The position numbers and the translations under genes were made by a program. The notes beneath the pieces are model-generated. The model worked only from the letters and a program-made list of their open reading frames with translations. It was not told where the DNA came from and searched no databases. A stretch of 64,000 bases of DNA from Tomitella fengzijianii (GTDB taxonomy: Bacteria; Actinomycetota; Actinomycetes; Mycobacteriales; Mycobacteriaceae). Below, in pieces: positions 46,505 to 56,070 of the stretch (position 1 is its first letter; every line of letters starts with the position of its first letter). Where the stretch lies: the NCBI RefSeq assembly GCF_007559025.1, contig NZ_CP041765.1:2166679-2230678 (forward strand). The letters run 5' to 3'.

Positions 46505-47800
46505 GTGGTAGCCACCGATACCCGTCCCACACCCGACGGCTCTACGGAGTCCTCGGCACCGTCCGACGCCGACGCCGCACCAGTCAAGAAGGCCGCCGCC
46601 AAGAAGCCGGCGGCGAAGAAGACCGCCGCCAAGAAGGCTCCGGCCAAGAAGGCCGCGAAGAAGGCTCCTGCGAAGAAGGCCGCCGCCAAGAAGGCCGGCG
46701 CCAAGGCCACCGGCCCGGAGGGCGCCGCGCCCGAAGCCGAGGACATCGACCCGGCCGAGATCCCCGTGAACGACGAGCCCGAGGAGCCCTCCGAGAAGGA
46801 CAAGGCGTCCGGCGACTTCGTCTGGGACGAGGACGAGTCGGAAGCGCTCCGCCAGGCCCGCAAGGACGCGGAGCTCACGGCCTCCGCCGACTCGGTGCGC
46901 GCGTACCTCAAGCAGATCGGCAAGGTGGCGCTGCTCAATGCGGAGCAGGAGGTGGAGCTGGCCAAGCGCATCGAGGCCGGGCTGTTCTCCAACCACAAGC
47001 TCGGCGAGTACAAGGAACGCGGCGAGCGCCCCACCGTCGCCGTGCGCCGCGACCTGATGTGGATCACCCGCGACGGCAACCGCGCGAAGAACCACCTGCT
47101 CGAGGCCAACCTGCGCCTGGTCGTCTCCCTGGCCAAGCGCTACACCGGCCGCGGCATGGCGTTCCTGGACCTTATCCAGGAGGGCAACCTGGGCCTGATC
47201 CGCGCCGTCGAGAAGTTCGACTACACCAAGGGCTACAAGTTCTCCACCTACGCCACGTGGTGGATCCGCCAGGCCATCACCCGCGCCATGGCAGACCAGG
47301 CCCGCACCATCCGCATCCCCGTGCACATGGTGGAGGTCATCAACAAGCTCGGCCGCATCCAGCGCGAGCTCCTCCAGGACCTGGGCCGCGAGCCCACGCC
47401 GGAGGAACTGGCCAAAGAGATGGACATCACCCCCGAGAAGGTCCTCGAGATCCAGCAGTACGCCCGCGAGCCGATCTCGCTCGACCAGACGATCGGCGAC
47501 GAAGGCGATAGCCAGCTCGGCGATTTCATCGAGGATTCCGAGGCCATCGTGGCCGTGGACGCCGTCTCGTTCACCCTCCTGCAGGACCAGCTGCGCTCGG
47601 TGCTCGAGACGCTCTCCGAGCGCGAGGCGGGCGTCGTGCGGCTGCGCTTCGGCCTCACCGACGGGCAGCCTCGGACGCTCGACGAGATCGGGCAGGTCTA
47701 CGGGGTCACCCGCGAGCGGATCCGCCAGATCGAGTCCAAGACGATGTCCAAGCTCCGCCACCCGTCGCGCTCACAGGTTCTGCGCGACTATCTCGACTGA
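46505..47800 (+). CDS. sigA: Primary sigma factor SigA
   Basis: A 431-residue principal sigma factor. Region 1.2 starts near [12 protein letters not shown], and region 2 has [55 protein letters not shown] in pieces. Regions 3 and 4 end with the HTH ([10 protein letters not shown]). Residues 27-69 are a Lys/Ala-rich tail of repeated AAKK/APAKK units, resembling histone H1 tails, as in other actinobacterial SigA proteins. GTG at 46505 is the only start upstream of this tail. Confidence 0.97.
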   Translation: MVATDTRPTPDGSTESSAPSDADAAPVKKAAAKKPAAKKTAAKKAPAKKAAKKAPAKKAAAKKAGAKATGPEGAAPEAEDIDPAEIPVNDEPEEPSEKDKASGDFVWDEDESEALRQARKDAELTASADSVRAYLKQIGKVALLNAEQEVELAKRIEAGLFSNHKLGEYKERGERPTVAVRRDLMWITRDGNRAKNHLLEANLRLVVSLAKRYTGRGMAFLDLIQEGNLGLIRAVEKFDYTKGYKFSTYATWWIRQAITRAMADQARTIRIPVHMVEVINKLGRIQRELLQDLGREPTPEELAKEMDITPEKVLEIQQYAREPISLDQTIGDEGDSQLGDFIEDSEAIVAVDAVSFTLLQDQLRSVLETLSEREAGVVRLRFGLTDGQPRTLDEIGQVYGVTRERIRQIESKTMSKLRHPSRSQVLRDYLD

Positions 47801-47809
47801 GTCGTCGAC

Positions 47810-47840
47810 CGGTTCCGCGGGGCGCGCACCCGCGGAACCG
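47810..47840 (+). terminator. Hairpin after sigA
   Basis: Perfect 12-bp arms 47810-47821 and 47829-47840 around a 7-base loop, starting ten bases after the sigA stop. A second palindrome follows within six bases. No T-run. Confidence 0.75.
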
Positions 47841-47845
47841 CATGC

Positions 47846-47881
47846 TCCGGCCGCCTCCCAGTGCACTGGGAGGCGGCCGGA
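47846..47881. terminator. 36-bp perfect palindrome after sigA
   Basis: A perfect palindrome, centred on GTGCAC, between the convergent sigA and antiporter genes. Together with the preceding hairpin it forms a tandem structure able to stop transcription from both sides. Confidence 0.75.
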
Positions 47882-47950
47882 TTCGTCCCGTCCCCCGCCC
47901 GCCGGACCTGTCGCCGGGCAGATGCTCTCAACGCCCTCTGCGGGACGCCG

Positions 47951-49261
47951 TCACTCCCCCGCGGGTTCGGAGGACCCGCCCGGTCCGGCACGGAGTTCTC
48001 CGTCGCCGCCGGGGTCGCCGGACCGGGTTTCGGCCACGTCCGGCTCCGTGCCCGACAGCCGCTCGGCCCGTGCGCGCCTACGCCGGTTGCGCCGGCGCGC
48101 CACCCGGTCCTGCAGGCCCCGCGCGCCGGGTTCGGCCACCTTGGCCAGCACCGGCCCCAGGATCGCCATGATCAGCACGTAGGCACTCGCCATGGCCGCG
48201 AGTTCACCGTTGACGGCACCCGCGGCGACCGCCAGACCCGCGATGACGATGGAGAACTCGCCTCGCGCCACCAGCGTGGTGCCGGCACGGAGCTGGCCCA
48301 TCCTGGCCACGTTGGCGTGCCGCGCCGCGATGACGCCGGTGATGATCTTGGTGACGGTGCTGACCAGCGCCAGCGCCAGCGCCCAGCCGAGCACGGGCGG
48401 GATCGTCGCGATGTCCGTGTTGAGCCCGAACACGACGAAGAAGATCGCCGCGAACAGGTCCCGCAGCGGCTCCAGCAGTTTGGCGGCACTGCGGGCGGTC
48501 GCACCCGATACCGCGATGCCCAGCAGGAACGCGCCCACCGCCGCGGAGACCTGGAGCGCCTGCGCCAGCCCCGCCACCAACAGCGCGGCACCCAGCATCT
48601 TGAGCAGGAACGTCTCTTTGTCCGGGCTGGAGACGAGTGCCGAGACGAACCGCCCGTAGCGCAACGCGATCACCAGGACCACGCTCACGGCCAGCAGCGC
48701 GATGCCGACCGCTTCAAACCCGCCGAGCACGCTGACTCCGCCGATCACGGCGGTGAGGATCGGCAGATACACCGCCATGGCGAGGTCCTCGAACACGAGG
48801 ATGGACAGCACCACGGGCGTCTCCCTGTTGCCGTAGCGGCCCAGGTCCAACAGCACCTTCGCGATGATCCCCGTCGACGAGCTGTAGGTGACGCCGGCCA
48901 TCACCAGCGCGCCCACGGGCCCCCACCCGAGCAGAAGCGCCAGACCCGCGCCCGGCGCGGCGTTGAGGACCACGTCGAGCACGCCCCCGAACCACGAGCG
49001 GCGCAGCCCGGTCATCAGCTCGGCCGCCGAGTACTCCAGCCCCAACAGCAGCAACAGCAGGACCACGCCGATATCGGCGGCCAAGTCGCTGAAGTCGCCG
49101 ATGTCGCCCAGCGAGATCAGCCCGCCGTTGCCGAAGGCGAGCCCGCCCAGCAGGTACAGCGGGATCGGCGACAGCCCGATGCGGCCCGCGAGGCGTCCGA
49201 CGACGCCCAGGACGAAGAAGACGCCACCGAGCTCGAGAAGCCCGAGAGTCGCGGCGTCCAC
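47951..49261 (-). CDS. Monovalent cation:proton antiporter, CPA2 type (KhtU-like)
   Basis: A 436-residue membrane protein with about twelve helices. CPA2 features include the YSSSTGIIAKVLLDLG helix and VFEDLAMAVYLPIL. The C-terminal 65 residues are charged and cytosolic. With the KhtT-like gene six bases upstream it forms a two-gene K+(NH4+)/H+ antiporter unit, which exports K+ when the regulatory subunit senses pH or a nucleotide signal. Start GTG at 49261. Ion specificity is inferred from the pairing. Confidence 0.9.
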   Translation of the reverse strand: MDAATLGLLELGGVFFVLGVVGRLAGRIGLSPIPLYLLGGLAFGNGGLISLGDIGDFSDLAADIGVVLLLLLLGLEYSAAELMTGLRRSWFGGVLDVVLNAAPGAGLALLLGWGPVGALVMAGVTYSSSTGIIAKVLLDLGRYGNRETPVVLSILVFEDLAMAVYLPILTAVIGGVSVLGGFEAVGIALLAVSVVLVIALRYGRFVSALVSSPDKETFLLKMLGAALLVAGLAQALQVSAAVGAFLLGIAVSGATARSAAKLLEPLRDLFAAIFFVVFGLNTDIATIPPVLGWALALALVSTVTKIITGVIAARHANVARMGQLRAGTTLVARGEFSIVIAGLAVAAGAVNGELAAMASAYVLIMAILGPVLAKVAEPGARGLQDRVARRRNRRRRARAERLSGTEPDVAETRSGDPGGDGELRAGPGGSSEPAGE

Positions 49262-49267
49262 CGATGC

Positions 49268-49750
49268 CTACCCGCGGTGCAGGATCTTGGCGGCGGCCTC
49301 GATTCCCTCTGCGGTTCCGACGATGATCAGGAGATCCGCGCCGATGATCGTGAAGTCCGGGCGCGGCGACGGGTAGATCTCGCCGGCGCGCATGACCGCG
49401 ACGATCGACGCCCCCGTCCGGGTGCGGATCTGCGTGTCCCCCATCGCACGGCCGTCGAACGGCGAGTCCTCCGGCACGGAGATCTGCCGGGTGGTGAGCC
49501 CGGGAAGGTCGCGATGTTCATCGCGCAGCTGCTCGACAAGCTGCGGAGCGCCGAGCAGATTGCTCAGCGTCGACGCCTCCTCGACCGTCAGCGGGATCGA
49601 GGCCATGCAGGCGTCCGGATCGTCCGAACGGGACAGGATCAGGTCCAGTCCGCCCTCACGGTGCGAGACGACGCCGATGCGGCGCCGTGCTGAAACCTCG
49701 AAGTCCTTGCGGACACCGATCCCCGGGAGGGGCGTGACTTCAACGTTCAT
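49268..49750 (-). CDS. KhtT-like TrkA-C-domain regulatory subunit
   Basis: A 160-residue protein: N-terminal KhtT-like half (MNVEVTPLPGIGVRKDFEV) and C-terminal TrkA-C/RCK_C domain (about 85-158). KhtT controls the KhtU antiporter by closing or opening it in response to pH and, in some species, c-di-AMP. The stop is six bases from the antiporter start, so the pair is an operon. ATG at 49750 is clear. Confidence 0.9.
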   Translation of the reverse strand: MNVEVTPLPGIGVRKDFEVSARRRIGVVSHREGGLDLILSRSDDPDACMASIPLTVEEASTLSNLLGAPQLVEQLRDEHRDLPGLTTRQISVPEDSPFDGRAMGDTQIRTRTGASIVAVMRAGEIYPSPRPDFTIIGADLLIIVGTAEGIEAAAKILHRG

Positions 49751-50108
49751 CGGCTCACCCTAACGCAGCGCGTTCGTCCACTTGCACCTCGATGATGCAT
49801 CGCGTCCGCGTGGCGTGCGAGGCGGCCCCGCCACCGGCCTCGGCCGCCGATTTCGCTCTCGGCGCAATCCGCGGCTCCGCACGCCTGAACAGCGGGTTCA
49901 GCCGAGGTCGGGACGGTGGGCGCATGCCCTCGGTCACACGCCGACGCGCACGGGAACAACCCGGACCGCCCATGCGTCTGGCACAGTGAACGGACAGAAC
50001 GTCACAGCCGAGTTCGCGTTCATGCAACCGGATGGTCCCGGACCCGAAATCCATCGGGGTCGGGAAACCGCTGAGACGCACCCATCGGGTGTCGAGGACG
50101 GAGGAGTC
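49751..50108. other. Gene-free spacer before DUF7455
   Basis: 358 bases with no credible gene. A weak ECF-like pair, GGGAAC (49952-49957) and CGTCTG (49975-49980) with a 17-base spacer, lies about 130 bases before the DUF7455 start. Nothing else stands out. Confidence 0.4.
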
Positions 50109-50300
50109 ATGACAGGCACACTGATCAGCACCCCGCTGACCGCCGCCGACCGCTGCGACCGCTGTGGTGCGGCCGCCAAGGTCCGCGTGACGCTTCCCTC
50201 CGGCGGCGAGCTTCTGTTCTGCCGCCACCACGGAAACGAGCACGAGGACCGCCTCCGCGAGATCGCGGCGACCATCGACGCACAGCCCGTCGACGCCTGA
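50109..50300 (+). CDS. DUF7455 small zinc-binding-like protein
   Basis: A 63-residue protein. C16/C19 (DRCDRC), C38 and H41 (LLFCRHH) form a probable zinc site, and a charged helix follows. ATG at 50109 has GGAGGA just upstream. The family (TAADRCDRCGAAAKVR core) is widespread near sigA/sigB in Actinobacteria, but its function is unknown. A 38-bp perfect palindrome lies 38 bases after the stop. Confidence 0.88.
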   Translation: MTGTLISTPLTAADRCDRCGAAAKVRVTLPSGGELLFCRHHGNEHEDRLREIAATIDAQPVDA

Positions 50301-50337
50301 GCGCGAGCGGCACCGCGCGGCCGCCTGACCACGCTTC

Positions 50338-50375
50338 CGCCCGGGCGGGGCCGATCGATCGGCCCCGCCCGGGCG
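50338..50375. terminator. 38-bp perfect palindrome between DUF7455 and helicase
   Basis: Perfect inverted symmetry over 38 bases, centred on GATCGATC, between convergent genes. It can form a 15-bp or longer hairpin on both strands. No T-run. Confidence 0.75.
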
Positions 50376-50426
50376 CGTCGCGTCACCCCGATGCCTCGTC
50401 CGGCGGACCGCCGCGGCACCCCGGGG

Positions 50427-52316
50427 TCAGTGGCTGCGCAGGTAGGTGATCCGCGCCTGCAACTGCTCGGCCGAGGCCAGCGCCGTGGGCGGCCCGCCGC
50501 AGACGCGCCGCAGCTCACCGTGGACCACGCCGTGCGGGCGGCCTGTCCGGTGATGGTTGAGGGCCACGAGCGCATTGAGCTCGCGCCGCAGTTCCGTGAG
50601 CTGCCGCCGGGTATCGGTGCCGCCGTCCCCCGCGGGCGCCGGCACCGCCGGCCCGGCGGGCGTGGCCTGCGCGGCCGCACCGGCCCCGGTCGACCGATCG
50701 TCGAGCTGCTCGCTCTGCCGCCGCCGGAGCAGGTCGCGCATCTGGTCGGCGTTGAGCAGCCCGGGCAGACCCAGGTAGTCGGCCTCTTCGTCGGAACCGG
50801 CGAAGGTCGCGGTGCCGAACGAGGACCCGTCGTAGATCACCTGGTCCAGCTCCGCGTCGGCGCCGATCGACGTGTAGGCCTTCTCCTCCTCGCCCGGCTC
50901 GTCCTTCTGCTTGTTCGCGTCCGCGAGCAGCTGGTCGTCGAGCCCCTCCTCCCGGTGCGGCTTGCCCAGGATGTGGTCGCGCTGGGTTTCGAGCTGGCTG
51001 GCGAGGTCCAGCAGCACCGGCACCGAGGGCAGGAACACGCTGGCCGTCTCCCCCGGTCTGCGCGACCGGACGAAGCGTCCGATCGCCTGCGCGAAGTACA
51101 ACGGCGTGGACGCGCTGGTGGCGTAGACGCCCACGGCCAGGCGCGGTACGTCGACGCCCTCGGAGACCATGCGTACCGCCACCATCCACCGGCTGTCCCC
51201 TGCGGCGAACTCCGCGATCCGCTGCGAGGCGGACGGGTCGTCGGAGAGGACCACTGCGGGCTCCTCGCCGCAGATGGCGGCGAGCACCTTCGCGTAGGCG
51301 CGCGCGGTGGTCTGGTCGGTGGCGATGACGAGTCCCCCGGCGTCCGGCATCCCTCCGGAGCGCAGCTGTGCCAGCCTGGTGTTGGCGGCCGTGAGGACGG
51401 ACGGGATCCAGTCCCCCGCCGGGTCGAGCGCCGTCTTCCACGCCCGCGCCGTCTGCTCGGCGTTGAGCGGCTCGCCGAGCCGCGCCGAGTACTCCTCGCC
51501 TGCGCTCGTGCGCCAGCGCGCCTCGCCCGAATACGCGAGGAACACCACGGGCCGGACGACGCCGTCGGCGAGAGCATCGGAATAGCCGTACGAGTGGTCG
51601 GACTTCGAGCGCATCAGGCCGTCACCGTCGGGCTCGTAGGTGACGAACGGGATCGCGCTGTCGTCGCTGCGGAAGGGCGTGCCGGTGAGCGAGAGACGGC
51701 GGGCGGCGTCATCGAACGCCTCGCGGATGCCCTCGCCCCAGCTCTTCGCGTCGCCGCCGTGGTGGATCTCGTCCAGGATTACCAGGGTGCGCCGGTTCTC
51801 GGTGCGGACGCGGTGCCGGAACGGATGCGAGGCGACCTGCGCATAGGTGACGACCACGCCGTGGTAGTCGCCGGAGGTCTGCCCCACCGAGTTGGAGAAG
51901 TCCGGGTCCAGGGCGATGCCGGCCCGGCGCGCGGACTCGGCCCACTGGTACTTGAGGTGCTCGGTGGGGGCGACCACCGTGATCTGATCCACGGTGCGGT
52001 CCGCCAGCAGCTCCGCGGCCACCCGCAGTCCGAACGTGGTCTTCCCGGCACCCGGCGTGGCCACCGCGAGGAAGTCGCGCGGATTGGTCGTCAGATACCT
52101 GGTGAGCGCCCTGCGCTGCCAGGCGCGCAGCGCACCCTTTCCCACGCGGGCGTCCGCGTTGGCCGCCTCCGCCGTTTCCGCATCCTGCACCTCGGAGACC
52201 CCTGTACCGACGACCAACTGCTGCCACACCTCTTCCGCATCGGCTCCCCCGCCGATGATGGAGCCTACCGCCACTCGGCGGGCCGCGCGCGTGCGGGAGA
52301 GGGAGGCTTTCGGCAC
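50427..52316 (-). CDS. DEAD/DEAH-box superfamily 2 helicase
   Basis: A 629-residue SF2 helicase. Motif I is ATPGAGKTT, motif II is DEIH, motif III is LTGTPF, and motif VI is QAIGRFVRSRR. It lacks a clear accessory DNA-binding domain; the C-terminal 130 residues are low-complexity then helical. This type is common beside sigA in Actinobacteria and resembles restriction-subunit-like helicases. Whether it acts on DNA or RNA is unknown. Start GTG at 52316 is weakly supported; later starts are possible. Confidence 0.87.
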   Translation of the reverse strand: MPKASLSRTRAARRVAVGSIIGGGADAEEVWQQLVVGTGVSEVQDAETAEAANADARVGKGALRAWQRRALTRYLTTNPRDFLAVATPGAGKTTFGLRVAAELLADRTVDQITVVAPTEHLKYQWAESARRAGIALDPDFSNSVGQTSGDYHGVVVTYAQVASHPFRHRVRTENRRTLVILDEIHHGGDAKSWGEGIREAFDDAARRLSLTGTPFRSDDSAIPFVTYEPDGDGLMRSKSDHSYGYSDALADGVVRPVVFLAYSGEARWRTSAGEEYSARLGEPLNAEQTARAWKTALDPAGDWIPSVLTAANTRLAQLRSGGMPDAGGLVIATDQTTARAYAKVLAAICGEEPAVVLSDDPSASQRIAEFAAGDSRWMVAVRMVSEGVDVPRLAVGVYATSASTPLYFAQAIGRFVRSRRPGETASVFLPSVPVLLDLASQLETQRDHILGKPHREEGLDDQLLADANKQKDEPGEEEKAYTSIGADAELDQVIYDGSSFGTATFAGSDEEADYLGLPGLLNADQMRDLLRRRQSEQLDDRSTGAGAAAQATPAGPAVPAPAGDGGTDTRRQLTELRRELNALVALNHHRTGRPHGVVHGELRRVCGGPPTALASAEQLQARITYLRSH

Positions 52317-52395
52317 CTTTCGTGGCCCGGTCCGGACGACACGCCGCGACCTTCATGGCAGGTCCGGACCGCGGTCAGGGATGCTGGAGGGCGAC

Positions 52396-53589
52396 ATGGA
52401 CGAAAACGGACAGGCCCACCGCACCCGCGGGCAGGAGGCGGGCGGGGCGCGACGAGCGCGCAAGGGGATCTTCGGCGCGCTGGCCACCGTGTGGCGGGTC
52501 ATCGCACGCGTGTCCGTCAAGTCGTTCACCGAGGGGATCTTCGGCCGGTCCGCGCAGGCCGCGTTCTGGCAGACGTTGTCGCTGCCGCCGCTGCTCCTGG
52601 GGCTGCTCGGCTCCCTCGGCTACATCGGCGGGCTGTTCGGCCCCGACACCGTCGACCTGATCGAGTCGAAGATCGTCACCGCCGCCCACACCGCGTTCAC
52701 CGACAACGTGGTCGACCAGATCATCCAGCCGACCATCGAGGACATCCTCGCCCGCGGCCGCGGCGCCATCGTGTCCGTGGGCTTCGTGTTGTCGCTGTGG
52801 GCCGGGTCGTCGGCCATCTCGTGTTTCGTCGACGCCATCGTCGAGGCGCACGGGCAGAAGGATGAGCGCCACCCCGTCTGGCAACGGGTGGTGGCGCTGA
52901 TCCTCTACCTGTTCTTCCTGGTGCTCAGCGTGATCACGCTGCCCCTGGTGGCGCTGGGCCCCACCTACATCGCCCAGATCCTGCCGGACTCCTGGTATGG
53001 CTTCGGTTCGCGGCTGATCGACTTCGCGTACTTCCCGGCCGTCGGGGTGCTGCTGGTGGCGGGCCTGACCACCCTCTACAAGCTGGCCCTGCCCCGGTCG
53101 TTGCCCTGGCACCGGCTGCTCGCGGGAGCGGTGCTCGCCGGGGTGTTCTTCGTCCTCGCCAGCGCCGGGCTGCGCTTCTACCTGACGCTCGTCACCCAGA
53201 CCGGGTACAGCTACGGCGCGCTGGCGACGCCGATCGCGTTCCTGCTGTTCACATTCTTCCTGGGGTTCGCGGTGGTGCTCGGGGCGCAGTTCAACGCCGT
53301 CATCCAGGAGTTCTGGCCTGCGCGCCGCACCCGCATCGATCAGCTCCGGGACTGGCTCAGCACGCAGTCCGACGCGCTGGACGGGCTCTCCGGGAGCACG
53401 GTGACCTCACCGCTGCGCCGCATCGCCACCGCGCCGCGGCGCACCACGGTCCAACGGCACCCCGCGGCGCGCCCGGGCGACGCCGCGCAACCGCCGCCGG
53501 GGCCGGCCCGCCCCTCCAGCGGCGGGACACGCACCGGCCCCCCGTCCGCGGGAGAGATCCGTCAGCTCCCGGACGGCAGGGTCTCGTAG
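52396..53589 (+). CDS. YihY/BrkB-family membrane protein
   Basis: A 397-residue integral membrane protein with about six helices between 60 and 300 (family blocks SAQAAFWQTLSLPPLLLGLLGSLGY and PRSLPWHRLLAGAVLAG in part). The C-terminal 100 residues are a Pro/Arg-rich cytosolic tail. Function is not established, despite old annotations as RNase BN. ATG at 52396 has GGAGGG at ideal spacing. Its end overlaps the convergent DUF3039 gene by 28 bases. Confidence 0.9.
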   Translation: MDENGQAHRTRGQEAGGARRARKGIFGALATVWRVIARVSVKSFTEGIFGRSAQAAFWQTLSLPPLLLGLLGSLGYIGGLFGPDTVDLIESKIVTAAHTAFTDNVVDQIIQPTIEDILARGRGAIVSVGFVLSLWAGSSAISCFVDAIVEAHGQKDERHPVWQRVVALILYLFFLVLSVITLPLVALGPTYIAQILPDSWYGFGSRLIDFAYFPAVGVLLVAGLTTLYKLALPRSLPWHRLLAGAVLAGVFFVLASAGLRFYLTLVTQTGYSYGALATPIAFLLFTFFLGFAVVLGAQFNAVIQEFWPARRTRIDQLRDWLSTQSDALDGLSGSTVTSPLRRIATAPRRTTVQRHPAARPGDAAQPPPGPARPSSGGTRTGPPSAGEIRQLPDGRVS

Positions 53590-53822
53590 ACCTTCTTGCA
53601 CTCCGGGCACACCGGCGAATTCGGCTTGGGCGACTTGGTCACGGAGAAGACCTCACCGCACAGCGCCACCACCTGGGTGCCCATGACGGCGCTCTCCGCG
53701 ATCTTGTCCTTGCGCACATAGTGGAAGAACTTGGGGATGTCGTCGTCGGTGTGCTCATCCTCGACGACCTCGGGCTCCAGCAGGCCGGTCTGCCCGGCGG
53801 TTTGAGTACTCACGTACCCCAT
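53562..53822 (-). CDS. DUF3039 small Cys-containing protein
   Basis: An 86-residue protein. H34 (KFFHYV), C55 (ALCGEVF) and C72/C75 (VCPEC) can form a zinc site. The core DKIAESAVMG...SPKPNSPVCPECK is the DUF3039 signature. Function unknown. ATG at 53822 or GTG 53813 may start; the former is used. Overlaps the YihY gene end by 28 bases on the opposite strand. Confidence 0.88.
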   Translation of the reverse strand: MGYVSTQTAGQTGLLEPEVVEDEHTDDDIPKFFHYVRKDKIAESAVMGTQVVALCGEVFSVTKSPKPNSPVCPECKKVYETLPSGS

Positions 53823-53895
53823 GATGCCGGAAAACGCGCCCCGAGTACCAGCCCCGGCCAGTGCGCCCGCCGCCGCGCAGTGGGAGCATGGGGGC

Positions 53896-54309
53896 ATGGG
53901 ACATGACGGCGGCGACGAGGATGCGGGACGCGGCGAGCAGTACCGCGGTGGATCGGGCTTCGACGGAACGGGGTCGGACCTGTCCTCCGCATCCTCGACC
54001 CGCAAGCCGCCCAGGATCACCGAGGCCCAGGAGTCGTTCGAGGCGCAGCAGCGCGTCCGCATACGCAAGTACGCGCTCCTCATGGGTTTCCGCATCCCCG
54101 CGCTGGTGATCGCGGTGATCGTCTACAGCACGTGGAACAACGTGTGGGCGGCGCTGATCATCGTCGCCATATCGATCCCGCTGCCGTGGATCGCGGTGCT
54201 GATCGCCAACGACGCGCCGCCCCGGCGCAAGGACAAGCTGCGGCGCTACGAACGCCCTGCACACGACCGGCAGCTGGAACCCCGCACGCATCACACAATC
54301 GAGGGCTGA
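53896..54309 (+). CDS. DUF3099 membrane protein
   Basis: A 137-residue protein with two membrane helices (about 65-110; FRIPALVIAVIVYSTWNNVW and the next segment). The conserved ITEAQESFEAQQRVRIRKY precedes them, and a basic tail follows. Function unknown. ATG at 53896 starts after GGAG; the frame is open upstream to 53821 but lacks similarity. Divergent from DUF3039. Confidence 0.86.
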   Translation: MGHDGGDEDAGRGEQYRGGSGFDGTGSDLSSASSTRKPPRITEAQESFEAQQRVRIRKYALLMGFRIPALVIAVIVYSTWNNVWAALIIVAISIPLPWIAVLIANDAPPRRKDKLRRYERPAHDRQLEPRTHHTIEG

Positions 54310-54373
54310 CGGCAGGCGGCCGCCTTCCGGGCGTCCCGGCCCCGGCCCGGCGGCGTCCTGAAACAATCCGTGC

Positions 54374-55930
54374 ATGAGCATGCACCCGGACGGCGCCTCG
54401 CGCCTCGTCACACTCGCACCGCGGTTGCGGGAGGCGTTCCTGTCCCAGCGCTACGACGCCGACACCCTCATGGAGGTCCTCGGCGACGACGGGCATGACG
54501 CGCTCGGCCGTGGTGAGCCCGTTCCGGTGCGCCGCGCCGCCGCCGGCGCCGGCCTCACCGGCACCCTCATCCGCCTTCTGCTGACCGGCGACGACTGTCC
54601 GCGCAGCGAAGCCGCCGCGGCCCTGGCCCCCGTCGACGTCGACGAAGCCGTCGCCGCGGGCCTGCTGGAGGTCGCGGGCGACCGCGTCCGGGCCGCACTG
54701 GACGTGCGCCCCATGGACCTGGGCGCCGGGAACCGGTGGATGATCTCCGACCTCGACGGCAGCATGCGCCCGCGCGACACCGCCCCCGACCACGTCCTGG
54801 GCGTCGGCCACGCATCCCTGTCGCTGCTGCGCGCCACCCCCACCGCCCGCACCGGATCGGTGCTCGACGTGGGCACGGGCTGCGGCGTCCAGGCGGCGCA
54901 CGCGGCCGGGTACGCGCGCAGTGTCACGGCCACCGACGTGAGCGCACGCGCACTCGAGTTCGCGGCGGCAGGGTGTGCGCTCAACGAGACGCCGGTCGAG
55001 TTCCTGCGCGGCCCCTGGTACGAGCCCGCAGCGGGGCGCACGTTCGACCGGATCGTCGCCAACCCGCCGTTCGTCGTGGGCCGCGGCACCGTGGACCACA
55101 CCTACCGCGACTCCGGGCTTCCCCTCGACGGCGCGAGCGAGACCATGATCTCCGGGGCGCTCGCGCACCTGGCGCCCGGCGGAGTCGCCACGATGCTGGC
55201 GTCCTGGGTGCATCTGCGCGACGAGGACTGGCGTTCCCGCGTCGCAGGGTGGCTTCCCGACGACGGTCTCGAGGCGTGGGTGGTCCAACGCGATGTCGCC
55301 GACCCGGCGCTGTATGTGGGCACGTGGATGCGCGATGCCGGTCTGGACCCGCGCGACCCCGCGAACGCGGCGCTCGCGGACGACTGGCTGGAGCACTTCG
55401 CCCGCGCCGGCGTCGAGGGCGTCGGCTTCGGCTTCGTCTATCTGCAGCGCACCGACGCGCCGACGTCCGTGACGGCCGAGGACCTGCGGCACGGCTTCGA
55501 CGATCCGCTGGGCGATGAGGCGCTGGACCAGCTCGCGCGCGCGGCCTGGCTCCGCAGCGCCGACGTGGCGGATGCGCGCTTCCGTTTCGACCCCGCGACC
55601 GCGCTCGAGCGCGTGCTGCTCCCCACCGCGTCCGCATCCGTCGCCGCCGCGGGGTCCGCAGACGCGCCGGAAGCGGACGAGGCGACCTGGCGCGAGGTGG
55701 TCACGCGTCTGCACCGCGGCGGCGGTCCGCGCTGGCAGCACGAGGTGGACGAGGCGTCGCTCCAACTGCTCACCGGTCTGGGCCGGGGCGAGCTGACCAC
55801 GGCTCAGGTCGCCGGCCTGCTCGCCACCGCCCGGGGAGCCGACGCCGCCGCCCTGACGGCCGAGGCCACGGAGCTCGTCGTCGGTCTCATCCGGCACGGT
55901 TTGCTGAGGCCCGTCGCGGGGAACTCCTGA
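54374..55930 (+). CDS. SAM-dependent methyltransferase (PrmC/N6-adenine-type fold)
   Basis: A 518-residue protein. The N-terminal 130 residues are a helical domain specific to this actinobacterial family. The central SAM domain has VLDVGTGCGVQAAHA and the catalytic NPPF motif (IVANPPFVVG), as in Asn/Gln or N6-adenine methyltransferases. The C-terminal 200 residues are of unknown fold. The substrate may be protein or nucleic acid. ATG at 54374 (or two codons later) is suitable. Confidence 0.88.
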   Translation: MSMHPDGASRLVTLAPRLREAFLSQRYDADTLMEVLGDDGHDALGRGEPVPVRRAAAGAGLTGTLIRLLLTGDDCPRSEAAAALAPVDVDEAVAAGLLEVAGDRVRAALDVRPMDLGAGNRWMISDLDGSMRPRDTAPDHVLGVGHASLSLLRATPTARTGSVLDVGTGCGVQAAHAAGYARSVTATDVSARALEFAAAGCALNETPVEFLRGPWYEPAAGRTFDRIVANPPFVVGRGTVDHTYRDSGLPLDGASETMISGALAHLAPGGVATMLASWVHLRDEDWRSRVAGWLPDDGLEAWVVQRDVADPALYVGTWMRDAGLDPRDPANAALADDWLEHFARAGVEGVGFGFVYLQRTDAPTSVTAEDLRHGFDDPLGDEALDQLARAAWLRSADVADARFRFDPATALERVLLPTASASVAAAGSADAPEADEATWREVVTRLHRGGGPRWQHEVDEASLQLLTGLGRGELTTAQVAGLLATARGADAAALTAEATELVVGLIRHGLLRPVAGNS

Positions 55931-56070
55931 GAACGCGTCGCCACCCGGCGGCGGGGGCGCCGCGGACCGACCCTGAGAGCCCGCACGCACCTCCACATCG
56001 AACTCTCAGCAACTTCTCAGACAGAGTCACGCAAACATGCAGGTCAGATGGCATGACGCTGGGGAACGTC

